Of a DNA stretch of 64,000 nt, positions 54,956 through 62,738 are shown piece by piece. The first letter of the stretch is position 1, and the number at the start of each line of letters is the position of its first letter. A program made the position numbers and the translations under genes. The notes under the pieces were generated by a model. The model was not told the DNA's origin, searched no databases, and was given only the letters and a program-made list of their open reading frames with translations. This DNA comes from Nostoc sp. FACHB-892. Lineage in GTDB: Bacteria > Cyanobacteriota > Cyanobacteriia > Cyanobacteriales > Nostocaceae. Location: positions 1 through 64,000 of the forward strand of contig NZ_JACJTR010000024.1 in the NCBI RefSeq assembly GCF_014698795.1. Direction: 5' to 3'.

Positions 54956-55743
54956 TGTCTGTTAGCCAAATTTAAATCAACAATTTGCGTAATTTCTAAT
55001 CCTGCTTGCCTGACTTGATATATTTTCTTTGCTAGAGCAGTAGTATCATTAGGGATGTTTTGCGGTGTACTAATGGCTTCTACAGTAATAGTTTTGTTAA
55101 AGGAGATACCTTTGCCTGCATTATCAACTCTATTAAAAGTAACGAGAGTAGCTACTAAATCTACTGACCATTGACCATCTTTAATTTTGCGAGGTGATGA
55201 AATGAAGCGGGGAATCAAAGATACTTGTGTATCACCGTTAAATACCCCTGCTGGGGTCATTTGAGCTAGCTTACGCAAAAATGCTGTCCGAAAATCATGC
55301 TTTTCACTGATTGCATAAGCAGCTTCATAAGAAGAAGTAGTTACTCTGCCATTAGAACGTTCAGTTCTACCTACATCTATACCAGCATCTTGTTTAGTAA
55401 TGGGTTCTCCTTTTTCATTAAAAGTTTGAACAAGTCCATCCCAGTTAAACATCTTGATAAATGTGTTAGAAATAAATTTTTTAATAACCTCATCGGAGCG
55501 TTCATTCGGTTCTACTGCTTGGGCAACAACTGATTCTCCTGATGACAATTGCACTAGAGCTAACTGCTTTTTACCTAAACTACTCACTGCCCCATAATTA
55601 AGGATTTGTAGTAATAAAGAGAACAAAGCCATCGAAAATCCAGCTAGTGAAATTATTCCGATTCTAGTTGGGACAGATTTGTTATATTGCAGAAGCTGTA
55701 ACGGCTCTGGTTTTGCCTTTGTACCATTCTTTGTATTAAACAT
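54952..55743 (-). CDS. VirB8/TraE-like inner-membrane assembly protein
   Basis: A 263-residue protein with a short cytoplasmic N-terminus, one membrane helix (IGIISLAGFSMALFSLLL, about residues 28-45) and a periplasmic domain with the mixed alpha/beta pattern of VirB8/TraE (NTF2-like fold). Part of it reads KFISNTFIKMFNWDG and VATLVTFNRVDNAGKG. It immediately precedes the VirB10-like gene with an ATGA overlap, exactly where VirB8 proteins are expected. Sequence similarity alone is weak; topology, length and position carry the call. Confidence 0.65.
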   Translation of the reverse strand: MFNTKNGTKAKPEPLQLLQYNKSVPTRIGIISLAGFSMALFSLLLQILNYGAVSSLGKKQLALVQLSSGESVVAQAVEPNERSDEVIKKFISNTFIKMFNWDGLVQTFNEKGEPITKQDAGIDVGRTERSNGRVTTSSYEAAYAISEKHDFRTAFLRKLAQMTPAGVFNGDTQVSLIPRFISSPRKIKDGQWSVDLVATLVTFNRVDNAGKGISFNKTITVEAISTPQNIPNDTTALAKKIYQVRQAGLEITQIVDLNLANRQ

Positions 55744-55810
55744 TGTTAGATTATTGGTGAAGAGGGAACTCTTAACTCTTAATAGAGAACTCTTAATCTA
55801 GGTATTACCT

Positions 55811-56929
55811 CTATTTACTGAATTTTGATACTAAACTACCACCAGATGTTGTTATAGCTTTAGTAGCATCAATAGCGATTGTGCTATAGGTTTCAGCCGC
55901 TTTGTTGATTTGTTGAAGTACAGCTAAACCACCACCAGCAGCTAATCCAGTTGCTAAGAAAGGAGCAAAAATCCCAATTGTAAAAAGAAAGAATAGAGGT
56001 TGATCTGCTCTAGAGGTAGCAATTAATTGTCCGGCTAATCCGGCAATTACGTTGAAACAAAGTTTTGCCATTCCTACAGCGAAATAACCCGTAAGCCAAG
56101 TAAAAATTGCTTTTCCACCATAAGGTAACAAAGAACCACCTACAGCTAAAGGGCCGAGAAGTGCTGTTAACAACATCGTTAGTTCAATCGCCCATTGGTA
56201 AGCTCCGTTCAACCCAATCAGTACAATGGAAACAATTTCGATGACCGAAGAACCAATATAAGCACTGAAAGGAGAAAGTATTACTTGTATAGGATTAGCC
56301 CCACCTTTAATTGCCTCTATTGGAGCTTGAATAATTCTGTCTATTTTTTGAATGACCCACGAAAACGGGCCGCTTTCACCAGTAAAATAACTCGGATAGT
56401 CTTGTTGAAGTCTATCTTTAGCATCCGACAGACATTTAACAGATTCTTCTGGACTCAAAGACGAGGTTTTGCAATTTTCTATTTCTTTCGCAATAGCTCC
56501 ACGCACCGCTTCTACACCCAAAGCTTTTTGATATGCAGCTCTTAAATCAATACCTTTTGCTGTACGTGTTAGCATGTATTGGTTTGTACTGTTAATGTAA
56601 TTTCTGATTCCGAGAGTACCTGCTCCTAAAGCTTTGCCATTATTTGCTAAGAGTACTATAACTATCAACACCCAAATAAAATCTGTGTATGCACGTTGTT
56701 CATCACCTAAGAGCATTTTCTTTGTCCACTCAACCATGAAAAAAACAAACGTTGCAACGGCGAATAATACACCGACTTTGCACATAGCAGCATATAAATC
56801 ACCTGTGATAGTTTCTTCCCAAATCTGATTAAAACCTTGAGCAATAAAATCTGCTGTATTACTTGCTTGTTCAAGTAAATCTGCACCAGCAAACTGAGAT
56901 TGAGCGAATAAGTAATTTTTTGAAAGCAT
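55811..56929 (-). CDS. VirB6/TrbL-like polytopic membrane protein
   Basis: A 372-residue protein with an N-terminal periplasmic-looking part, then several membrane helices (VGVLFAVATFVFFMVEW, FIWVLIVIVLLANNG, VIEIVSIVLIGLNGAYQWAI, LTALLGPLAVGGSLL, FFLFTIGIFAPFLATGLAAG). A soluble loop with a cysteine pair (NCKTSS and VKCLSD) lies in the middle. This is the layout of VirB6/TrbL channel components. It sits between the VirB5-like and VirB8-like genes, the classical VirB6 position. Function in DNA translocation is inferred from topology and context. Confidence 0.75.
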   Translation of the reverse strand: MLSKNYLFAQSQFAGADLLEQASNTADFIAQGFNQIWEETITGDLYAAMCKVGVLFAVATFVFFMVEWTKKMLLGDEQRAYTDFIWVLIVIVLLANNGKALGAGTLGIRNYINSTNQYMLTRTAKGIDLRAAYQKALGVEAVRGAIAKEIENCKTSSLSPEESVKCLSDAKDRLQQDYPSYFTGESGPFSWVIQKIDRIIQAPIEAIKGGANPIQVILSPFSAYIGSSVIEIVSIVLIGLNGAYQWAIELTMLLTALLGPLAVGGSLLPYGGKAIFTWLTGYFAVGMAKLCFNVIAGLAGQLIATSRADQPLFFLFTIGIFAPFLATGLAAGGGLAVLQQINKAAETYSTIAIDATKAITTSGGSLVSKFSK

Positions 56930-57081
56930 AAGATAAGGGTGAATTGATGATAAAGAAGACTAAGAGTTAACTCTTAGCAGGCAACAGGGAATAGAGAAAA
57001 TTCAATAATTAAAACTAGACAATCTCTACAATAACTAGAGGTGGAGAAACATCGATTGCACATTTTTCTTGCTGTTTCCTA

Positions 57082-57120
57082 TTAAGAGTTCCTTGTTAAG
57101 AGTTCCTTGTTAAGATTTCC
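57082..57120. repeat. Tandem 14-base repeat in the VirB5-VirB6 spacer
   Basis: TTAAGAGTTCCTTG occurs twice in tandem (57082-57095 and 57096-57109), followed by a partial TTAAGATTTCC. The inverted form GGAACTCTTAA is at 55765, in the next spacer. These are small simple repeats of the sort common in Nostoc spacers. The rest of the 201-base spacer holds nothing else recognised. Confidence 0.6.
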
Positions 57121-57130
57121 CTCTTCCTGG

Positions 57131-57841
57131 TTAATTTTCTTGCGTTGGATCTAAACGAGATATACCGATAAGTTCATGGGTCAAAGAAAGAGTACCTAAT
57201 TCATTCAAATCTTGTTTTTTGCGTGCATTTGCTGTGTTTTCTGCAACTTGAGTCAGCATGAGATTGGAGTATGAATTATCCTGCCTTGCTTGCAATGAAT
57301 CAGTGCGCTGTTGTGCCAACATGGAAACCACCAGACCATTTTGAGCCGCGATCGCTTTCAGGACATTTTGAGAAGCATCCATGTCTTGAGCTTGGTCAGC
57401 AATGGTTTTCGCGTCTTGAGCTATTTGTGTTGTTTTCTCTATTTTTTGAGACGTATCTGCTTGCCCAGTTTTACCTACAACACTGATGATTGAAGCTCTT
57501 GTGAGTTCTCGCTCTAAATCTTGCCCCTTTTCCTTGGCGACTGGTAAAGAGTAAGTATCAGCAATCCGATTTTTGAGTTCATCGCTACTAGCAATCGGAT
57601 CTGGCGCTCCCATCTCTCCGACAGTATTATCAATTGCAGCTTGAGCATCTTTCTTAATCCCAGCCCAACTTTGATCTATTTGCAATTTTGTCCAAGTTTG
57701 GATCTGGCTTACTTCACCTTTAATATCATCAACTAGAGAGCTAAAAAAGTCACTAATGACTAATCCATAACTGGGTGTAGCTAGTAATAAACTTACTACA
57801 GTAACAGAAAGTAGTACAGCAACTTTTTGACGATTCTTCAT
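57131..57841 (-). CDS. VirB5/TrbJ-like exported helical protein
   Basis: A 236-residue protein with an N-terminal signal (VAVLLSVTVVSLLLATPSYG) and an otherwise helical, coiled-coil mature part (VDDIKGEVSQIQTW, then GLVVSMLAQQRTDSLQARQ, close to the end), as in TrbJ/VirB5 minor pilus proteins. It begins 2 bases after the VirB4-like stop and precedes the VirB6-like gene, the canonical virB5 slot. VirB5 proteins sit at the pilus tip and contact recipients. Assigned from topology and gene order rather than conserved residues. Confidence 0.7.
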   Translation of the reverse strand: MKNRQKVAVLLSVTVVSLLLATPSYGLVISDFFSSLVDDIKGEVSQIQTWTKLQIDQSWAGIKKDAQAAIDNTVGEMGAPDPIASSDELKNRIADTYSLPVAKEKGQDLERELTRASIISVVGKTGQADTSQKIEKTTQIAQDAKTIADQAQDMDASQNVLKAIAAQNGLVVSMLAQQRTDSLQARQDNSYSNLMLTQVAENTANARKKQDLNELGTLSLTHELIGISRLDPTQEN

Positions 57842-57843
57842 AG

Positions 57844-60693
57844 TTAAGCCACCTTTGTTTTTTCTAATTGAAACATGAGTTTTTTACCTTCCTCAGACAA
57901 CTCTTCTTCTCGAATCATCTTGATATAATCCTCAGTAAACTTGACCATTCCTAACAAAGGATTATCTTGATAATTTTTCAGAAAAAGACTCCGTAATTCT
58001 TGCTCGTGCGGATTGTTGGCGACAGATGCCAGTAAACAGTGGGCGGGATAATAACGGCAAAAAGTTAGTTTACCATTATCATCAAGCAACCATTGAGAAT
58101 AAATTCCCGATTTTTGGGGATAGAAAGCTTCTGTACTGTTAACTCGAATGATTTCGGCAGGATATTTAAATCTCTCTATGAATGGGTCTACTGCTGAGGT
58201 TTGTATCCTCCCGACTAATCTAGTGCCAATATTTGCAAAAATCTTAGATGCTGCCTTGCTTTGATAAATACTCTCTGGCTCCTGAGCAGATAGGATTACG
58301 CGAATTCCCGCTTTTGCACCATTTGCACACAATCTACCAATCAAATCTGCAATTGATTCAAATTGAAATAAGATTGGTGCTTCATCAAGGAAGAAGATAC
58401 TGACTTTCGATGCTAACGCTCGTCTGAGTGCAGCAGCATAAGCGCTCAGAGCTAAGATGGCTGCATCCGCTTCACTTGATAAATTTCTTAATGCAAAAAC
58501 AAGTAATTTTGCATCAGTTCTAAAACTAGAAGGGCGAGAAATTGACTGTCCAACTCTTGTGCTTAACCAGTAACTAAGTCTCAGTCGAATTTGTTCTAAA
58601 GCTGACATTATATCTCGACTGTTACTGGCAATAGAATCTAATTTAACAAAAGCTGGGGAACAGTATTTGTAAAAGTCTTGCAGCGTTGGAGTCTCTGCCC
58701 ATTCTAAAGTTCCTACTCCCGATGAGAGCGCTAACTTATAGCGCATTTTGATTTCATCATCGTTGAAAAATATTTTTAATGTTAAAGCAATGATTGACTC
58801 AATATTGGTAATCATTCCAGGACTAACCCCAATCATGCTAGTTCCAATCACCATTGTCATCAGCACCGATTTCAAGAATTCCTTGAAATCATTCAATCTT
58901 TCATTGATAATTTCTGGTTCTAGTCCTTGCAAATTCGGTAACTCAAAAAGATTGTTGTATTCTTTAGAAATATCAAAGTAAGCCCCGTCTTTTCCTAACA
59001 AATTAGTGTAGTCAGTGAAGGTAGATGTACCATCTGGTTTGGGGTAATCTAAAGCGACAACTGGGATATCTTGGGCAAGTGCTGGTGTGAGAATTCCAGC
59101 CACCAGAACTGATTTCCCCGAACGAGTTGCACCGAAAACAGCTAGATTCTTGTGATTTTGGTACAAGTCTAGATATACAGGTGTTCCGCCCTCTTCTGCA
59201 ATTAACTCAAACCCAGTCCGATCTCCTGTGGCTGTGCGGATCAAAGGCATCAGCCCTGGTGCTTCGGAACTAAAATATGGCAGTCTGCGGTTAAAAGGCT
59301 TGGTTAACAGTGGTTCCCAAACAAATGGACAACACTGCAACCATGTCTTCCAGGCGTATTCTATCTCCCGGTCAACTGCCGCCGGACGCAAGAAGTAACT
59401 CGCAAGGTAACGGCAAGCTTCATCTAAAGAGCGTGTTGATTGACGATGTACTAGAAAAACTACAGCCGTGTGTACGACAACATTTCCTTTATAAATCGTC
59501 TTTTGGGCTTCTACTGCTGACTCAATATTCAGTCCCGCCTTGACATCAATATTACCTTTATCACTGGATAATGTCGTAGAAGTAATCGACTGTTTAGTTA
59601 GTCTTTGGAGGTTGGTTTTCGTGATTCCTTGGTTAGCTTTTGTCACCTGACAAAAGATTTCAGTATCGAAAATACTATCACGAGATATCAGTGACCAGAG
59701 ATATCTTAATTGTGCCTGTTCATCTATCCAACCTCCCGGCTTTTGACTAAAATTCAACGCTCCAATATATTTATCTTGGATTTTTACCCATTTGCGATCT
59801 AAAAATGGTATGGACTGCTCATTGTCTAATAGATGATGCCGGATGTGAAAATCGCTTGTTTGGGTTTCGATTAGTCCACCTACTTCATCTATTTTTAAGG
59901 GATTAGGGATTACTGCTGGTGATGAATGGTTAAATTGCTGCCAGATTACCGTCCAGAGTTCTTCAGCACTCAAAGCTTTAATCCCCAATTTCATCTTATT
60001 ATTCAGTAAATTCTCCCATGATTGAAAACCATCATTAAATGAATTTTGCAAAATGGTTTCAATTTTGGTGTTGTTAATTGAATGAATTTCTCCGGTAAAA
60101 TTATACCAAACTTTTTCTAATTTCCTAATGATAGATTCCACCAAATCTTGGCTTCGTTCATCATCAGAGGTAACAGTATAAGTACACCATAACCTCAAAA
60201 ATTTGTTTTTCCTAGTTCCACTTTTGGTTAAAGCTTTTATTCGTAATCTTTCACTACGGATTAAAAGTTTAAGTTGCTCGATTGAGCAATTATTCTCAAT
60301 GGACTTGAGTTCCTGCTGTCGTTCATAATCGGAAGTGAATGAACCAAAATGTATGGTCAATGATTCTTGCTCCGGGATTTCCTTGAGTCCGGCTTCTATT
60401 CCCTCAAACATTGGTAACATCTGTTCGCTGCCTAAATTCGGATGAATCCCTAAGCAATCAAAACAAAATTTAATTTGAATCGATTCACCTTTTTTGAGGA
60501 TCAATGCACCTATGCCTCTTCTGCCGCCTAAGTTCAAGTTACAGATCCCCGCCAAATGAATAATATCCTCAAAGGGAGTCAAGACTTTAGCAAACTCAAT
60601 CTGCTCCTTTTCTAATATTTTTTTACCTAATTTATCTGGATATTTGGATTGTTTCTGAGGTGTCATGATGGGCGCATTAATTATGTAGTTCAA
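57844..60693 (-). CDS. virB4: VirB4/TraC-family conjugation ATPase
   Basis: A 949-residue motor that energises pilus assembly and substrate transfer. The C-terminal half has Walker A GATRSGKSV (residues 521-528), Walker B VSIFFLDEAPIL (about 769) and the later RVILSAQEPESIY. The N-terminal half is the VirB4 accessory domain. I start at the TTG at 60693, where AAGGAAATAGG lies at ideal spacing directly after the preceding stop; an ATG nine codons downstream has no such signal. It lies between VirB3- and VirB5-like genes, the standard order. Confidence 0.9.
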   Translation of the reverse strand: MNYIINAPIMTPQKQSKYPDKLGKKILEKEQIEFAKVLTPFEDIIHLAGICNLNLGGRRGIGALILKKGESIQIKFCFDCLGIHPNLGSEQMLPMFEGIEAGLKEIPEQESLTIHFGSFTSDYERQQELKSIENNCSIEQLKLLIRSERLRIKALTKSGTRKNKFLRLWCTYTVTSDDERSQDLVESIIRKLEKVWYNFTGEIHSINNTKIETILQNSFNDGFQSWENLLNNKMKLGIKALSAEELWTVIWQQFNHSSPAVIPNPLKIDEVGGLIETQTSDFHIRHHLLDNEQSIPFLDRKWVKIQDKYIGALNFSQKPGGWIDEQAQLRYLWSLISRDSIFDTEIFCQVTKANQGITKTNLQRLTKQSITSTTLSSDKGNIDVKAGLNIESAVEAQKTIYKGNVVVHTAVVFLVHRQSTRSLDEACRYLASYFLRPAAVDREIEYAWKTWLQCCPFVWEPLLTKPFNRRLPYFSSEAPGLMPLIRTATGDRTGFELIAEEGGTPVYLDLYQNHKNLAVFGATRSGKSVLVAGILTPALAQDIPVVALDYPKPDGTSTFTDYTNLLGKDGAYFDISKEYNNLFELPNLQGLEPEIINERLNDFKEFLKSVLMTMVIGTSMIGVSPGMITNIESIIALTLKIFFNDDEIKMRYKLALSSGVGTLEWAETPTLQDFYKYCSPAFVKLDSIASNSRDIMSALEQIRLRLSYWLSTRVGQSISRPSSFRTDAKLLVFALRNLSSEADAAILALSAYAAALRRALASKVSIFFLDEAPILFQFESIADLIGRLCANGAKAGIRVILSAQEPESIYQSKAASKIFANIGTRLVGRIQTSAVDPFIERFKYPAEIIRVNSTEAFYPQKSGIYSQWLLDDNGKLTFCRYYPAHCLLASVANNPHEQELRSLFLKNYQDNPLLGMVKFTEDYIKMIREEELSEEGKKLMFQLEKTKVA

Positions 60694-60694
60694 C

Positions 60695-61021
60695 CTATTT
60701 CCTTAATCCTGGCTTCTGATCTCTGAACCCTGTGTTATTGTTCAAGGTTTTAAAAGGCATATAACCTCTGCTTAAACGAGGCACACCGACAAATTTCCCC
60801 AAAAAATCTTTATTTGTAGAAACTACCCACCAAGTAGCCCATCCCCAAGCAATACTTAATCCAGTTGCTAACCATCCAGCTTTGAATGTGTAATCAACAA
60901 TAAATACATTTAATACTGCTATTACTGACCAAGGAAAAATCTGGTCGGCGGGAAATGGCCCTAATCTGGGTCTGTCTCCTAAGATCCTATTTACAATCCG
61001 AAATTTATTTTCATTTCTCAT
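60695..61021 (-). CDS. VirB3-like inner-membrane protein
   Basis: About 108 residues from the ATG at 61021 (a TTG at 61066 would add 15). Two adjacent membrane helices (FPWSVIAVLNVFIVDYTF and WLATGLSIAWGWATWWVV) lie in the middle, with soluble ends: the VirB3/TraL topology. Its stop lies one base before the VirB4-like start and their ribosome-binding sequence overlaps the stop, implying tight translational coupling. VirB3 and VirB4 work as a unit. The sequence itself is not highly conserved, so the call leans on size, topology and place. Confidence 0.65.
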   Translation of the reverse strand: MRNENKFRIVNRILGDRPRLGPFPADQIFPWSVIAVLNVFIVDYTFKAGWLATGLSIAWGWATWWVVSTNKDFLGKFVGVPRLSRGYMPFKTLNNNTGFRDQKPGLRK

Positions 61022-61156
61022 TTTTTTACTACTTGTTGAGATGAAGCATTTCTTGAATATGGGCAATTTCTCTTATTCAAGAAATGCTCTAACCAAATGG
61101 ATCTTCTCTTTAACAGTTATCAATGAGAGACTGATAACTGATAATTGTTCACTGAT

Positions 61157-61753
61157 TTAAGCTCCAGTAATTAAGCCAGTAACTAAATCTCCTACAAAAA
61201 CTGAAAGGACAATAATTAATGGAGTTCTGGCTAATGTTTGCCAATCTTCATCGTTGCGGGCCGCTTGAACAATTCGGACTAAGCTGATGCCTACATAGAG
61301 TAGGAACAGACCCCTCAATACGTTGAAGAACAATTCTACAACTGCTTGTGTTTGCCCATTCCCAGCATTGCCAAAGGTATTAGTCATCCAGGTTTGGGCA
61401 TTGTTAAAAAACTGTGCATCGGCTGGGGCTGCTGCAAAGTCAAGTACACAGACAACTGTCAAAATCGTAAACAACACCGCATAAAGATTGACTCCATACT
61501 TGCGTTGTATCTGCTCAAAATTAGTCAACAGAGCTTGAGATTGCTTTGGTAGTGCTATAGCGATCGCCGTAGCAATCATCAATCCACCTAAGAGGATGTT
61601 ATGGACTGACATCGACACGATCATTGCCGCACCCGTCGCTCCCATTAGCACTAGTGTACTATTTGTTATCGTGCTGTTATTTTTTCCTGAAGCCAGTACA
61701 GCAGCAGTATCGGAATTAACAAAACCTTCAGTCTCGTTGCGGTAAGTATGCAT
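61157..61753 (-). CDS. VirB2-like pilin precursor with extended N-terminus
   Basis: About 198 residues from the ATG at 61753, preceded by AGGAGAACGAA. The C-terminal 85 residues look like a VirB2/TrbC pilin: a PADAQFF cleavage-like site, NAQTWMTNTFGNAG, and two hydrophobic helices (VVELFFNVLRGLFLLYVGI and PLIIVLSVFVGDLVTGLI) joined by a basic loop. The N-terminal 110 residues carry two or three additional hydrophobic helices, so the precursor is longer than usual VirB2 proteins. It is upstream of the VirB3- and VirB4-like genes, the classical order. A GTAC inverted repeat lies 64 bases upstream. Confidence 0.6.
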   Translation of the reverse strand: MHTYRNETEGFVNSDTAAVLASGKNNSTITNSTLVLMGATGAAMIVSMSVHNILLGGLMIATAIAIALPKQSQALLTNFEQIQRKYGVNLYAVLFTILTVVCVLDFAAAPADAQFFNNAQTWMTNTFGNAGNGQTQAVVELFFNVLRGLFLLYVGISLVRIVQAARNDEDWQTLARTPLIIVLSVFVGDLVTGLITGA

Positions 61754-61816
61754 TTCGTTCTCCTGAAACGATACGCATATTATTCGGGTTTTCACCCACA
61801 AAACCTACAAACCAAA

Positions 61817-61835
61817 GTACTAAAAAAAACCGTAC
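61817..61835. promoter_or_regulatory. GTAC inverted repeat, copy 3
   Basis: GTAC-TAAAAAAAACC-GTAC, followed by CTTTG, lies about 64 bases upstream of the pilin-like ATG. It matches copy 1 (35153) in its A-tract and in the CCGTACYTTTGYCT context, and copy 2 (40097) in arm spacing. Confidence 0.5.
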
Positions 61836-62219
61836 CTTTGCCTACATAGAATATTTAATACAATCTATTTCACAGCAAATCTAGCAAGTAGACTGCTTAT
61901 ATAGATGTTATAGCTGTTTATTATCAGTATTTAAAATTATATAGGTATACAATTTTATATTCATTAATGAAAATTAGAGAAATAAGCGTCAGATTGCCTA
62001 TTGACTTTTTTCCTTTTATTGGTTTTCTCGTCAAGCAGGAGGGTGTGGGGTGGTGCGAATACAGTTCAGATAAGCATTTTTCACTTTCCTTGTGGAATGG
62101 GTTTGCAGGTATTGGGTAAAGGATGTATCCAATACCAATACCAATACCTTTCACCGAACCGTATTGGGGGTAGTGCGACTCGTTTGCGGTGAATTCATAA
62201 CCGCCCCAACGGGGCTTGG
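61836..62219. other. Spacer upstream of the pilin-like gene
   Basis: No gene seen. The first half is AT-rich. Further on are three tandem CCAATA-type units (CCAATACCAATACC near 62130) and CACCGAACCGTATTGGG. A related ACGGTTCGGT occurs near 44410 in another spacer, so this is a dispersed intergenic sequence. The space probably separates the AAA-DUF192 pair from the virB-type operon and holds the promoter of the latter. Confidence 0.4.
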
Positions 62220-62735
62220 TCAGTATGGAACCGATAAAGGCTGGATGTTGAGCTTGTCGCCGATTTGAATTTTAACAGTACCAGAGGGCAGTTCTAAAAC
62301 CTGAGTAGCAACACTACCCTTGTAAATTGGACAAGGATTTTTTGCACAGGGTGGAGCGTTGTAAATCACCGTCGTCACCATACTATCCTTGATGAAAATG
62401 ATGTCTAGGGGGATTTTTACTTGCTCCATCCAAAAGGGGACATTTTTGTATTCCTTGCCCAAATTAAACAACATCCCGCGATCGCCGGGCAAATGATTGC
62501 GAAACTTCAGCCCCTTCTCTAATTCAACAGGTGTGGTGGCTACTTCCAACTTGAATGTGCGATTGTTGTAGGTGAGCATCTGCGTTATGGGTAAATGCTG
62601 GGGACGAGTTTGCAAGTAGGCGATAGTTGATGAAGCGACAATAATTGATATTCCCGCAATTGGGCCAAGAATATTTAACAGTTTGTAAGCCGCAGCATAT
62701 AAGTCGATTGTTGTGGGAATTTTGACTAATTGCAT
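62220..62735 (-). CDS. DUF192-family membrane-anchored protein
   Basis: A 171-residue protein. One N-terminal membrane helix (about residues 20-45, GPIAGISIIVASSTIAYL) is followed by a complete DUF192 domain: VATTPVELEKGLKFRNHL, the DRGMLFNLG segment, PFWMEQVKIPLDIIFI and QVLELPSGTV. DUF192 proteins are small beta-barrels of unresolved function, usually exported. Two cysteines (CAKNPCPIY) could form a disulfide. It starts 3 bases after the AAA+ gene stop, so the two are one transcript. A role at the envelope near the secretion apparatus is only inferred. Confidence 0.85.
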   Translation of the reverse strand: MQLVKIPTTIDLYAAAYKLLNILGPIAGISIIVASSTIAYLQTRPQHLPITQMLTYNNRTFKLEVATTPVELEKGLKFRNHLPGDRGMLFNLGKEYKNVPFWMEQVKIPLDIIFIKDSMVTTVIYNAPPCAKNPCPIYKGSVATQVLELPSGTVKIQIGDKLNIQPLSVPY

Positions 62736-62738
62736 AAT

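Noticed and set aside
61924-62154. 76-codon minus-strand frame in the spacer before the pilin-like gene
   Set aside because: Composed of repeated intergenic sequence (CCAATACC units), with no ribosome-binding site or known motif.
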